Origin: Dehalococcoidia bacterium
Lineage (GTDB): Bacteria; Chloroflexota; Dehalococcoidia; E44-bin15
Length of the DNA: 42,566 nt
Assembly (NCBI GenBank): GCA_041649635.1
Contig: JBAZMV010000009.1
Coordinates: 1 to 42,566 of the forward strand
Direction: 5' to 3'
The notes under the pieces are model-generated. The model had not been told where the DNA came from and made no database searches. It was given only the letters and a program-made list of their open reading frames with translations. The translations under genes and the position numbers were made by a program. The number at the start of each line of letters is the position of its first letter. The stretch's first letter is position 1. Positions 25,844-35,426 of this stretch are shown one piece after another.

Positions 25844-27157
25844 CTATTCGCCGATGAGATTCTGGCAGAAGTCATACAAGTCAACGTGCTCTTTGGCGTA
25901 GTATTGCTGGGTTTCCGCCCTTGCCGCGGTGATCCAATCATCGCCGGCGTACGTGAAGTAACCGTGAAGAAATTCATCCCATGCGGTGTCATTTGCCAGC
26001 GTGACTTCGGCGGCGCTGTATGCCTGGTTAAATTCGTCTCGGGTTTTGGGGAAATATATCGCGAGGCCGTGGGAGCCGGGCCATCTCGCTCCGTGGCTTT
26101 CGCAGATAACGGCTTCTTCGATCGTGTTCATAAGCGCGCCGGCATATTCTTCAATCGCCTCTGAGTCCGTCCCAGCATATACCACCAGGGATTGAGACAG
26201 ATCCTTCAGTCTGTCGACTACGGGGTCAATCTTGGATAGGTCCACGGCAGCCATTGTGTAGCCCGTCGGCGCGTGAGAGGCGTGATAGCTATCGACTATA
26301 ATCGTCGCGAGTTGGGCGGACCCCGTCTCAGGCATTTCAGCCAGTTGTGCCAAGATCGCGTCGTACGGCCAACCCGAGGAAGGCTCCGCGTGCTCGGACG
26401 CCACCATAACCGATGCGTATTCGCGGAGTTCATAAGCCACCTCCGTCATTCCCATGAGGCAGGCATCGAATCCTATTACGTCCAAGGGGCGGCCCACGAA
26501 CTTACGTATGTCGTCGAATGCGCTCCGTATCTCGAGAAGATTCACGTTGTCGTTTCCCGAGGTTTCATCCCAGCAGCAGCCCTCCCACCCCTTGCCGTGG
26601 CTGGAGGTGATCAGCGCGTATTTATCGGCCGGGTAGTTCGATGCGGACCATCTCACAAAATCGACCAGGGTGGACGGGTCGCCCATATTAACCTCGCCGA
26701 TATTCATCAACTCGTTGCCGCCGGCGGGAGTGAGTCCTTCGGTAATAAAGAAACGCCGACAGTCGGTCCAGTCATCGTAAGAGGCATCATATCCGGGGGC
26801 GCGATCGAATTGCACGACGATATTGATGTCTTCGTTCGAGCCTACACTTGCCATCTCGATAAAGTCACTTATCGCTTGCGCTTCCAGGACGCTGTCGTCG
26901 GCGTCTATGTATACCATGAAGGTCCATGCGACTTCGGCTTCGGGGATGTTGTTTGTCGCATATTGGATGTTTGACGCATCTTCCTGTGTTGAAGCAGTAG
27001 CAAGAGCGGATTGTGCCATAGCTATGTTAGCGGGGGAGCGGCCCGGGTCTGCAGGATTAACGTACAATATTACGAAAGCCGATGCTATTATGCATACTGC
27101 CAGCACAAATATTGATGCGTATATATTGTTTGCGCGTCCCTGGCCCCTGGCTTTCAT
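25844..27157 (-). CDS. Membrane-anchored clostripain-family (C11) cysteine protease
   Basis: 437 residues. ATG 27157 follows CGGAGA and sits after the riboswitch leader; the frame continues upstream into the terminator hairpin. Residues 12-33 form one transmembrane anchor, placing the catalytic part outside. The C11 signatures are clear: TFMVYIDADDSV at the domain start, His187 in SSHGKGWEGCCWD and the nucleophile Cys233 in GFDACLMG. Family enzymes often cleave after Arg and are auto-processed; no activation site is assigned here. The leader carries a c-di-GMP-I riboswitch, so the protease is expected to respond to c-di-GMP. Possible targets are surface proteins such as adhesins (inference). 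Confidence 0.93.
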   Translation of the reverse strand: MKARGQGRANNIYASIFVLAVCIIASAFVILYVNPADPGRSPANIAMAQSALATASTQEDASNIQYATNNIPEAEVAWTFMVYIDADDSVLEAQAISDFIEMASVGSNEDINIVVQFDRAPGYDASYDDWTDCRRFFITEGLTPAGGNELMNIGEVNMGDPSTLVDFVRWSASNYPADKYALITSSHGKGWEGCCWDETSGNDNVNLLEIRSAFDDIRKFVGRPLDVIGFDACLMGMTEVAYELREYASVMVASEHAEPSSGWPYDAILAQLAEMPETGSAQLATIIVDSYHASHAPTGYTMAAVDLSKIDPVVDRLKDLSQSLVVYAGTDSEAIEEYAGALMNTIEEAVICESHGARWPGSHGLAIYFPKTRDEFNQAYSAAEVTLANDTAWDEFLHGYFTYAGDDWITAARAETQQYYAKEHVDLYDFCQNLIGE

Positions 27158-27172
27158 GTAAGAGTCTCCGTT

Positions 27173-27210
27173 TAACAAAAATGCCTTCGGGCAAAGCATC
27201 CAAAGGCATT
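27173..27210 (-). terminator. Expression-platform terminator of the protease leader
   Basis: On the minus strand AATGCCTT (27210-27203) pairs with AAGGCATT (27187-27180) and is followed by TTTTGTT. It lies directly after the c-di-GMP aptamer and 16 bp before the coding start, so it probably switches transcription. Whether ligand turns it on or off cannot be read with certainty. Confidence 0.8.
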
Positions 27211-27211
27211 C

Positions 27212-27308
27212 ATTGCTGGATTTCGGCAACCCGGCGGTCGTAGCTTTTCAGCTTTAGACCCGTAGCTTTGCGTCGCCGCCTTTCGGCGGTTTTGCCCGTT
27301 CGTTCACT
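27212..27308 (-). promoter_or_regulatory. c-di-GMP-I riboswitch (GEMM-I)
   Basis: The minus strand shows the conserved GEMM-I core in order: GGGCAAAACC (27297-27288), a hairpin CCGCC-GAAA-GGCGG with the GNRA tetraloop, ACGCAAAG (27273-27266), then ACGGGTCTAAAGC (tetraloop receptor region) and the 3' element GACCGCCGGGTTGCCGAAA. These match the c-di-GMP-I aptamer family. It lies between promoter 27350-27378 and the terminator 27173-27210 in the leader of the C11 protease. Confidence 0.93.
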
Positions 27309-27349
27309 GTTGATTTGTTGTTAAGGGACTTAATCTTATTACAAATGCG

Positions 27350-27378
27350 ATTGTATAACAGGAATAGAAGTTTGTCAA
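27350..27378 (-). promoter_or_regulatory. Promoter of riboswitch-protease transcript
   Basis: On the minus strand TTGACA (27378-27373), 17 bp, TACAAT (27355-27350). The predicted start near 27343 puts the whole aptamer in a leader of about 186 nt. Confidence 0.85.
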
Positions 27379-27470
27379 GTAAAATAATATAATAAAAACA
27401 AAATAACGACAAACGCTGATAATATAATATTGAACTGCCTTTGGGATTCAAATATTTATACTTATCATAA

Positions 27471-27500
27471 TTGACATTAGATGTGAGAAATAAGTAAAGT
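27471..27500 (+). promoter_or_regulatory. Possible promoter of PAS-GGDEF-HD-GYP gene
   Basis: TTGACA (27471-27476), 18 bp, TAAAGT (27495-27500). No c-di-GMP aptamer is seen on this side. The 397-bp gap 27158-27554 is otherwise accounted for by the divergent riboswitch and its promoter. Confidence 0.5.
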
Positions 27501-27554
27501 GTAATGCACACAGGGATCCGAGGTTTACAGACAGCGGTGCTTATGGGGGATCTT

Positions 27555-30500
27555 ATGAAAGACATTTACAAGACTAAAAAGCAGCTTATCCAAGAGCTGG
27601 AAGACGCGCGGCGCATGCTTTCGCACAAAGCGAACGCAGGGAGGAAAGAGAGCGTCGCTGAGAAAGAAGCGGATCAGCACGGAGGTGCTGCCGAGACAAG
27701 ACGCGGCGAAGAGACCCTGCTTCTAATCAGGAAGGCGATTGAAAATACAACCGATGCGATAGGACTGTCGGATTCCCAAGGGCGCCATATATATCAAAAT
27801 GAAGCTTTTACCAATCTGTTTGAATATACTGCCGAGGAACTGGAAGCGGCCGGAGGCGGGCAGGCCGCTTTTGCGGTCGAAAGTATAGCTCGTGATGTTT
27901 TCGGGGCGATTATGAGCGGCAGGTCGTGGAGTGGGGAGGTGGAAGCGAAGGCTAAGAGCGGGCGCATATTCGACATGTTCCTGCGCGCCGATGCTATTAA
28001 GGATGATGCGGGGAAGATAATAGGACTGGTGGGGATTTTTACGGACATCACGGAAAGAAAGCGCATCGAATATCAATTGAAAAGGAAGCATGATGAGTTG
28101 CAATTGATTCTGGATTCCATTCCAGCTTATGTGTTTTATAAAGATAAAGACGGGAAGATGCTCAATATAAATAAAGCTGCGACGGCGCTGGCCTATGTGC
28201 CCAGGGAAAAGTTACTGAATAAAACCGTATTTGATCTGGTGCCCGAGGCGGCGGATAGATATAACAGGGATGACATGGAGGTAATTACGTCCGGCCAGCC
28301 CAAGACGAACATAGAGGAACCCCTCAAGTTGCCGGATGGAGTTAGGTGGCTCAAAACAGACAAATTGCCTATAAAAGACGACGAGGGCAACACGATCGGA
28401 CTTCTGGGATTTTCCGTGGATATTACAGGGCGTAAAGCGGCGGAAGAGGCTTTGAGGGAGAGCGAAACCAAGTACCGCTACCTCGCCGAGAAGATGACGG
28501 ATATCGTCTGGATGCTGGATATGGATTTAAACACGACTTACGTAAGTCCGTCAATCACAAGGATTCTTGGTTACACGCTGGAGGAGCGACTGGTCCAACC
28601 GGTGAAAGATCAGCTAACCCCCGAATCATATAAACGCGTCGTTAAGACTCTGGCCGTCGAGCTTGAGCGGGACGGCAGAGAGGGTGTGGATCCGGACAGA
28701 AGCGTGATGATTGAAGTCGAGTACTATCGAAAAGACGGATCGACGGTATGGATGGAAAATGTGGTCAGTGCTATACGTGATGAAACAGGGAAACCGGTGA
28801 TGTTGCACGGGGTTTCAAGGAATATCGCGAAACGCAAGAAAGCGGAAGGCGCTTTGCAGGAGAGCGAGCATAAGCTGCGATGGATGTTTGAATCGATAAA
28901 AGAGGGCATCTTCATCGTCGGGGCGGACGGCAGGGTGCTCGAAGTTAACGCAGGCGTTGAGAAGATAACAGGTCACAGCCGGGAGCAGCTCCTGGGGCAG
29001 AGCGGGCTTGATTATATATTCCCCGGTTTCAAGGGCGATGCGATGGGTATGCTGGAGAAAGTGATCGCGCGCGGGGGCACGCGTAGGGAAATAATCGTTC
29101 CGATGAAGACCGCTGCCGGCAAAGATATAGAGGTGGAAGCGACATCCTCAACCCTGCGTGACAGCTCAGGGAATCCTGTGGGGTTGATAGGGATCTTTCG
29201 AGACGTCTCGGAGCGCAGGCGTATGGAGAACGCCCTGAGGGATTCGGAAGAGAAATTGCGTCTTACGTTCGCCTCTATGGCCGACGGGATAGTGGTAACC
29301 AATATCGAGGGCAAGATAACAGATATCAATGAAGCGCAATTGCGGATGTTCGGGTTTAAGGAGAAGAGCGAACTCATAGACAAAGGAGGCTTTGATTTCC
29401 TGGCGGAGAGGGAACGCGGCAGGGCCATAGCCGATATGTTTAAAGTGTACGAAGAGGGTTTTAACACCGGTTCCATATATACGGTTGTCGACCGGAATGG
29501 ACGGGAGTTTGAATGCGAACTCAGCACCGCTTTGCTCCGCGATGCCGACGGTAAGCCTGCCGGAACCGTTACCGTGATGCGGGACGTGACCGAGCGCAGG
29601 CGCATGGAGCAGACGCTCAGGGAAAGCGAGGAGCGCTACCGCCTGCTGGCGGAGAATGCAACGGATGCTATATGGACCATTGACATGAATCTCAAGTACA
29701 CTTTCATCAGCCCGGCAATACTCAGAATCCTCAAGGGTTACACAATTGAAGAACTGACACAAATGTCGATACAGGATATGCTTGTTCCCGAATCTTTTTC
29801 ATCGGCTGTCAGGTTGATTGAGGAAGAGCTGGCCCGTGAGGGAGCGAAAGGGATTGATCCCAATAGGGTGCGGGCTGTGGAGCTTGAACTTGTGAATAAG
29901 GATGGATCTACCGTGTGGTCTGAGATACAGGCCAGCTTTATGCGTGATTCTGAGGGGAATGTAATTGGGGTGCAGGGCTCTACGCGCGATATCACGGAGC
30001 GCAGAAAAGCCGAGCAGCTCATCAGGGAAAGCGAGGAGCGCTACCGATTGCTGGCCGAGAACGTTTCTGATGTCATCTGGACTATGGATTTAAATCTCAA
30101 CTTTACTTATATAAGTCCTTCTATCCAGAGCATGAGGGGCTATACCGCTGAAGAAGCCCTCAAGATGCCTCTTGAGGAGACAGTGACGGCTGATTCAATG
30201 AGAACCGTTATGCAGGTCCTTAAGGAAGAGTTTGAAATCGATCATACCGAACAGTATACGTCGCGTACTATAGAAGTAGAATTGAAATGCAAGAACGGCT
30301 CAACGGTCTGGACGGAGATGAAGCTCTCGTGGCTGCATGATTCGAGTGGTAATCGTATAGGAATCATGGGTGTTACGCGCGACATAACGGAGCGCAGGAA
30401 GGTGGAGAAAGCTCTGCGCGAGACCAGCGAGAAGCTGCGCGTGGTATTTGACTCGATCGGAGAAGCCATTACTGTCGTCGACATGAATGGAGATATTGTT

Positions 30501-33500
30501 GACGCCAATAGAGAGGCTATACGCCTGAACGGGTTTAACAGCAAGGAAGAAATCATCGGAAGGAAGTCTTCGGAACTGGTGGCCGCTGTAGATCGCGAAA
30601 GAGCGGTTAGTGATGCCGTTAAATCGTTAAAAGCACCAAATCTATCTGGAAGGAATGAGTATAAGCTTGTCGATACAACAGGGAGGGAATTCGACGGCGA
30701 ATTCAATGTGGCCGTTATGAGGGATGATAGGGGGAATCCAACCGGCTTCATAGGCATAGCGCGCGATATCTCCGAACGCAAGCGAATGGAGGAGGCGCTG
30801 CTGCGCATCAACAAGGCGGTGGAGAGCTCAAGCGACGCTATCGCTATATCGGATTCGCAAGGACATCACTTCTACCACAACAGGGCATTCACCGAACTAT
30901 TTGGATTCACGCCGGAGGAGCTGGAGGACGCAGGCGGGGGGCCCGCCGCTTATGCCAGCGAGGATGTCGCCCATGAGGTGTTCAACAGGATTATGAGCGG
31001 CGGTTCCTGGAGCGGAGAGGTGGAGATGAGGGCAAAGGGCGGGCGCGTGTTAACCGTCCTGCTGCGTGCGGATGCTATTAAAGACGAAGCCGGAAAGCTT
31101 ATCGGACTTATCGGCGTACATACGGACATCACCGAGCGCAAGAAGGCAGAGGCGGAGATTATCGTCCTTTCCAATGCCTTCAAGGCTGCATTGGACGCTA
31201 TTCTTATATTCGATATGCAGGGCAATGTAGTTGATGCGAACGATGCGGCGCATAGGCTTTTTGAACGAGATGATGTTGGCGTACACGCATTGGAGGCTAT
31301 TGTGCCTGAGGATAAGGAGAGGGTTGCTTTTGCGCTGCAGGAATTGATGACGAGCGGGCAACCGAGCGTAGCCCAGTTCACTATAGTTACCAAGAGCGGA
31401 CACAGAGTGCCTATCGAGGCCTCCGGGAACATGATTCTGGACGCCGGCGGCAGGCCGGTAGGCATAGTGGTTGTGGAAAGGGACCTCACAGAGCGCAAGA
31501 AGGCGGAGGCGGCGCTAAAGAAGAGCGAGGAGTATTTTAAGGCGATAACCGAGAACTCATCGGATATTATCGTCATTACGGACAAGGACGGAACTATCAA
31601 GTACTGCAGCCGTTCCGTCGAGCGCTATACCGGCTACAGGCCTGAGGAAATGGTCGGCAGCAGCTCCTTCAATTTTATTCATCCGGATGATGTTCAGCAA
31701 GCTGGGTCCGCTTTTGGCGAGGCGGTGTTAACAAAAGAGGTTGCTATACCTAATGAATTCCGCATAGTGCATAAAGACGGGTCGGTGCGCGTTTTTGGCG
31801 GGTTGGGAAAGAGCCTTTTTGATAATCCGGCAGTTAACGGTTTTATCATGAATATTCACGATGTAACGGAGAGCAGATGGGCGGAGGCGGCGCTGCGCAA
31901 CTCGGAGGAAAAGCTTCGCGTGACTTTCGATTCAATGATGGACAGCGTAGTGGTCAGCGATCCCAACATGAATATAGTCGATGTGAATAAAGCGGCGCTT
32001 GAGATCCTCGGCATCAAAACAAAGGAGGAACTGATAGGGCGCAATGCGGCGGAAATCATCAGATTTAAGGATCAGGAAACGGCGTTAGCCAACTTTTCAA
32101 GGATGCTAATGGAGCGGCATCCTCAGGTAAGGGTGGAGTATGGCATAGAGCTCCCGGACGGCAGGGGCATGGATGTAGAGGTAAGCACGGCCATGATTCA
32201 TGATATCGCAGGCAACGTGGTCGGCTTTGTTAACGTTATCAGGGATGTTTCCGAGAGGAAGCAGTGGGATGATGCTTTAAAGCAGAGCGAGGAGAAATAC
32301 AGGAATCTTGTTGAGAGGGAGAAAGACGTTATTGTTTCCGTGGACACGCTGGGATTTGTGAAAACCGTTAATTCGGCGGTTAATTCCTGGGGCTACACCG
32401 TTGACGAAGTGCTTAAGATGAACTTTCTGGAATTAGTCGCTCCGGAGTGGCGCGATGTGACTGCTAATGAACTGCAGACGCGACTTCTTGAGTCCGGGGA
32501 ATATATCGGGGAGACGATGGTTGTCAGGAAAAACGGCGAGGAAAGGCCCATCGAGTATACCGCCGTCGTTATACAGAAAGAAGGAGAGTATGCCGGCGCC
32601 CAGGCCATCGTTCGTGATATCTCCGAACGCAAGAGGGCTGAGGAGGCGCTGGAGGCCAAGGAGAGGTACTTCAGGGCCATCACGGATCTATCTTCGGGAG
32701 CGGCTCTGGTGGTTAATCAGGAGGGGGTAATAGTCGATGTCACCGGCGGATTGGAACGTATCTCCGGACATACACGGGAAGGTACCGTCGGGCGTTCGGC
32801 GGTTGAGTTCATACACCCCGAAGATTTGAAAAATGCCGGGGAAGCCTTCGATGAATGCTTGCGCAATCCCGGCAAGACGGTCACATTCGAGGCGCGCCTC
32901 AAGAACGCGAGGGGCGAGTGGCAATGGACGGAGTGTATGATCACCAATCTCTTCGACCATCCCGATGTGCGGGGCATCGTTAATCATCTGGTGGATATCA
33001 CCGAGCGAAAGAACGCGGAGGAGGAGATTAGATACAACGCTAGAAGGATCGAGGCTTTATACGGTATCGCACAGATCATAAACCAGTCTTCGAGTTTGGA
33101 AACAATGCTGAGGGAAGCCCTTTCGAAGGTGTGTGACGTAATGGGAACCGAGGCCGGTATCATCTTCATGCTGGACCTGGAAGAGAATGCCTTAAAACTT
33201 AGAGCGTGCAAAGGAGTACCCAAGGACTTAATGCAGCAATTCTCAACATTAGCACTGACCGAGGAGGGGCTTGATAGAATGATGCAGCTTGAAGGGGCTG
33301 TTACTTCAATAGATGAAACCTACATTGTAGCCGATGTCGAAAAATCTCAAAAATTGACCGCGGAGATAGGAAGGAAGGCTATAGCTGCCACCCCGTTATT
33401 CAAGGGCGGTGATATGCAGGGATTGTTGGTAGTCTTCAGTACAGAAGAGAGAACGTTCGTTGACGAGGAGCTGGAGCTGTTTAAAGCAATAGCCGGCGAG

Positions 33501-34637
33501 ATATCCCTCGGTATCAATAACATTATGCTCATTGAGCAGACAAGGGAGATATCGGTTACGGACGACTTGACAGGCCTGTATAACCGCCGCTATTTCTTTG
33601 AGATGCTGGATGTGGAGATGAACAGGGCGGGGAGGACGAACCGTCCGTTCTCCGTGGTTATGATAGATCTGGATGGTTTTAAGGAATATAACGATAAGTA
33701 CGGGCATTCCAATGGGGATATGGTCCTGGAGAAATTTGCGCAGACACTCAAATCATCGATAAGAAAGAGCGACCTGGCATTTCGTTATGGGGGCGATGAG
33801 TTTGCCTTGGTCCTGTCCGGGGCGGGTGCGGAAAGGTCCAAAACGATAGTGCAGAGGATGAGGGCCAGGTGGCAGAAAGTGCCTTTGGGACAAACCGGAT
33901 CCTTAGGGGTGCATGTGGGCTTCAGCAGCGGGATCGCCGAGTATCCCGCGAACGCCGAGTCGCCAGACGGCCTTGTATTCCTGGCGGACGCTGCCCTGTA
34001 TCAAGCGAAAAGGAAGGGCTATGAGGACAAGCTCGTATCCGAACTGAGGACGCTATCGGCAAACATAATAGATGTGGCTACGCAGGATCAAGTTTATGCG
34101 TTGGCGGCCACAGTTGACGCCAGAGATCCTTACACGTACGGCCACTCTCAGAGGGTCGCGGATACGGCGGCGCGCATAGGTAAAGCTATCGGACTGTCCG
34201 CGGAAGACCTGGATAAGCTGCACGCCGCGGCCTTGCTGCACGACATCGGCAAGGTCGGCGTGCCCGACTCGATCCTTACCAAGGCGGGCAAGCCTACTCT
34301 AGAGGAATGGGATGTGATAAAGAAGCACTGCGCCGAGGGCGCGAGGATACTGGGCTATGTGAAAGAACTCTCAACGCTGGTGCCTATAGTTCTGCATCAT
34401 CATGAATGGTACGACGGCTCGGGCTATCCGTCCGGCTTAAGCGGCCTTGAGATACCGCCTGGCGCCAGGATAACCAGCGTGGCCGACGCCTATGATACCA
34501 TGGTGACAAAGCGCCCCTATAGAGAAGCTATGTCACCCGAGGCTGCGTGTGAGGAGCTGAAGCGGTGCGCCGGAAGCCAGTTCGATCCGGTTATCGTAGA
34601 CGTCTGGTGCAAGCTGGTTGAGGAGGAAGAAAAATAA
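27555..34637 (+). CDS. 14-PAS GAF GGDEF HD-GYP c-di-GMP signalling protein
   Basis: 2360 residues from ATG 27555, preceded by GGGGGA (27545-27550); two upstream ATGs (27504, 27543) lack such a site. I count 14 PAS/PAC units (about 55-1820), each ending in a motif like RDITERKKAE. A GAF domain (about 1830-1990), a GGDEF domain (about 2000-2160) with intact RYGGDEF near 2078, and an HD-GYP domain (about 2168-2358) with LLHDIGKVG near 2228 and HHEWYDGSGYP near 2285 follow. Both catalytic halves keep their key residues, so it could make and break c-di-GMP. No transmembrane segment or signal peptide is seen, so it appears cytosolic. Units fall into recurring subtypes, suggesting duplication. It is divergent from the riboswitch-controlled protease. 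PAS ligands cannot be assigned. Confidence 0.93.
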   Translation: MKDIYKTKKQLIQELEDARRMLSHKANAGRKESVAEKEADQHGGAAETRRGEETLLLIRKAIENTTDAIGLSDSQGRHIYQNEAFTNLFEYTAEELEAAGGGQAAFAVESIARDVFGAIMSGRSWSGEVEAKAKSGRIFDMFLRADAIKDDAGKIIGLVGIFTDITERKRIEYQLKRKHDELQLILDSIPAYVFYKDKDGKMLNINKAATALAYVPREKLLNKTVFDLVPEAADRYNRDDMEVITSGQPKTNIEEPLKLPDGVRWLKTDKLPIKDDEGNTIGLLGFSVDITGRKAAEEALRESETKYRYLAEKMTDIVWMLDMDLNTTYVSPSITRILGYTLEERLVQPVKDQLTPESYKRVVKTLAVELERDGREGVDPDRSVMIEVEYYRKDGSTVWMENVVSAIRDETGKPVMLHGVSRNIAKRKKAEGALQESEHKLRWMFESIKEGIFIVGADGRVLEVNAGVEKITGHSREQLLGQSGLDYIFPGFKGDAMGMLEKVIARGGTRREIIVPMKTAAGKDIEVEATSSTLRDSSGNPVGLIGIFRDVSERRRMENALRDSEEKLRLTFASMADGIVVTNIEGKITDINEAQLRMFGFKEKSELIDKGGFDFLAERERGRAIADMFKVYEEGFNTGSIYTVVDRNGREFECELSTALLRDADGKPAGTVTVMRDVTERRRMEQTLRESEERYRLLAENATDAIWTIDMNLKYTFISPAILRILKGYTIEELTQMSIQDMLVPESFSSAVRLIEEELAREGAKGIDPNRVRAVELELVNKDGSTVWSEIQASFMRDSEGNVIGVQGSTRDITERRKAEQLIRESEERYRLLAENVSDVIWTMDLNLNFTYISPSIQSMRGYTAEEALKMPLEETVTADSMRTVMQVLKEEFEIDHTEQYTSRTIEVELKCKNGSTVWTEMKLSWLHDSSGNRIGIMGVTRDITERRKVEKALRETSEKLRVVFDSIGEAITVVDMNGDIVDANREAIRLNGFNSKEEIIGRKSSELVAAVDRERAVSDAVKSLKAPNLSGRNEYKLVDTTGREFDGEFNVAVMRDDRGNPTGFIGIARDISERKRMEEALLRINKAVESSSDAIAISDSQGHHFYHNRAFTELFGFTPEELEDAGGGPAAYASEDVAHEVFNRIMSGGSWSGEVEMRAKGGRVLTVLLRADAIKDEAGKLIGLIGVHTDITERKKAEAEIIVLSNAFKAALDAILIFDMQGNVVDANDAAHRLFERDDVGVHALEAIVPEDKERVAFALQELMTSGQPSVAQFTIVTKSGHRVPIEASGNMILDAGGRPVGIVVVERDLTERKKAEAALKKSEEYFKAITENSSDIIVITDKDGTIKYCSRSVERYTGYRPEEMVGSSSFNFIHPDDVQQAGSAFGEAVLTKEVAIPNEFRIVHKDGSVRVFGGLGKSLFDNPAVNGFIMNIHDVTESRWAEAALRNSEEKLRVTFDSMMDSVVVSDPNMNIVDVNKAALEILGIKTKEELIGRNAAEIIRFKDQETALANFSRMLMERHPQVRVEYGIELPDGRGMDVEVSTAMIHDIAGNVVGFVNVIRDVSERKQWDDALKQSEEKYRNLVEREKDVIVSVDTLGFVKTVNSAVNSWGYTVDEVLKMNFLELVAPEWRDVTANELQTRLLESGEYIGETMVVRKNGEERPIEYTAVVIQKEGEYAGAQAIVRDISERKRAEEALEAKERYFRAITDLSSGAALVVNQEGVIVDVTGGLERISGHTREGTVGRSAVEFIHPEDLKNAGEAFDECLRNPGKTVTFEARLKNARGEWQWTECMITNLFDHPDVRGIVNHLVDITERKNAEEEIRYNARRIEALYGIAQIINQSSSLETMLREALSKVCDVMGTEAGIIFMLDLEENALKLRACKGVPKDLMQQFSTLALTEEGLDRMMQLEGAVTSIDETYIVADVEKSQKLTAEIGRKAIAATPLFKGGDMQGLLVVFSTEERTFVDEELELFKAIAGEISLGINNIMLIEQTREISVTDDLTGLYNRRYFFEMLDVEMNRAGRTNRPFSVVMIDLDGFKEYNDKYGHSNGDMVLEKFAQTLKSSIRKSDLAFRYGGDEFALVLSGAGAERSKTIVQRMRARWQKVPLGQTGSLGVHVGFSSGIAEYPANAESPDGLVFLADAALYQAKRKGYEDKLVSELRTLSANIIDVATQDQVYALAATVDARDPYTYGHSQRVADTAARIGKAIGLSAEDLDKLHAAALLHDIGKVGVPDSILTKAGKPTLEEWDVIKKHCAEGARILGYVKELSTLVPIVLHHHEWYDGSGYPSGLSGLEIPPGARITSVADAYDTMVTKRPYREAMSPEAACEELKRCAGSQFDPVIVDVWCKLVEEEEK

Positions 34638-34670
34638 AGTCGATATCGGTCGACTAATGGTATTTTTATT
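34638..34670 (+). terminator. Weak hairpin after PAS-GGDEF gene
   Basis: AGTCGA / TCGACT six-bp stem with a TATCGG loop starts one base after the stop; the T-rich tail (TATTTTTATT) is ten bases away, so the signal is modest. Confidence 0.35.
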
Positions 34671-35007
34671 AGGTTCGCCAGCCCAACTTGCGTCCGCCGA
34701 GCAGATGCAGGTGCAGGTGGTGTATGTCCTGACCTGCGTCCGGCCCTGAGTTTATCACCAGCCTGTAACCGCTCTCCGCTATCCCCTCGCTCTTAGCCAG
34801 GTCATTGGCCACGTTCACCATGTGTCCGAACAGCGGCATGTGGTCGGCAGTCGCTTCTTTAAGTGAAGGGATATGCTCCAGGGGCAGTATCAGGATGTGC
34901 ACCGGAGCCTTGGGATTGATGTCGCGGATGGCTACGACCTTATCGTCGCGGTAGACCGCGTCGCTTTTCACTTCACCGTTTATGATTTTACAGAAGATAC
35001 AGCTCAT
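34669..35007 (-). CDS. HIT-family (HINT-like) nucleotide hydrolase
   Basis: 112 residues. The histidine triad is HHLHLHLLGG (about 95-104), and the N-terminal CIFCKIINGE (Cys3, Cys6) is typical of HinT-type proteins with a zinc site. Family members hydrolyse aminoacyl- or lysyl-adenylate phosphoramidates; the cellular substrate is usually unknown. ATG 35007 follows AGGGGG. Convergent with the PAS-GGDEF gene and unlinked to the genes on the other side. Confidence 0.94.
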   Translation of the reverse strand: MSCIFCKIINGEVKSDAVYRDDKVVAIRDINPKAPVHILILPLEHIPSLKEATADHMPLFGHMVNVANDLAKSEGIAESGYRLVINSGPDAGQDIHHLHLHLLGGRKLGWRT

Positions 35008-35019
35008 AGCTTTATCAAC

Positions 35020-35320
35020 CCCCTGCTATCCCCCATTCTTGGGGGATTTTAAAATAGGTTAGGGGACACCCCTATTACCCCGGCAGGAGACTCATCTCCT
35101 GCACCTCTCTTTGAGCGGTCATTGCGAGGAGTGCTGCGACGTGGCAATCTCGTGCCAGGCAACCCCCTATTATCCCGGCAGAGGGATATCCCTCTGCACT
35201 TCCCTGTTACGACGAGATTAGCTACCTCCTCTTTATAAAAGAGGAGGCTAGGAGGAATTTTACGGACGTCCTCCGGCCCGAGTATGTCATTCTGAGCGAA
35301 ACGAAGAATCGCGTTCCGGT
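35020..35320. repeat. Spacer packed with degenerate short repeats
   Basis: The 419-bp gap between the HIT and acyl-CoA dehydrogenase genes holds no gene. It contains a hairpin TCCCCCATTCTTGGGGGA (35029-35046), two related elements beginning CCCCTATTA (about 35069-35108 and 35165-35206) each with a small palindrome followed by TGCAC, a copy of the GCAATGAC-type repeat (35118-35152) and a GTCATTCTGAGCG element (about 35286-35310). Confidence 0.7.
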
Positions 35321-35372
35321 TTCCCCTCGTCGACGTCCCGTTTCGCGCTCGACGTCTCTAACATATCCACAA

Positions 35373-35404
35373 AGAGAAGGGCTATCGGCTGATAGCCCTT
35401 CTCT
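35373..35404 (-). terminator. Hairpin terminating the dehydrogenase cluster
   Basis: A perfect 14-bp stem AGAGAAGGGCTATC / GATAGCCCTTCTCT with a four-base loop lies 22 bp after the stop of the last dehydrogenase gene. The tail reads TTGTGG rather than a T-run, so termination strength is uncertain. Confidence 0.7.
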
Positions 35405-35426
35405 GCACCATCGAATCGATATCGAA

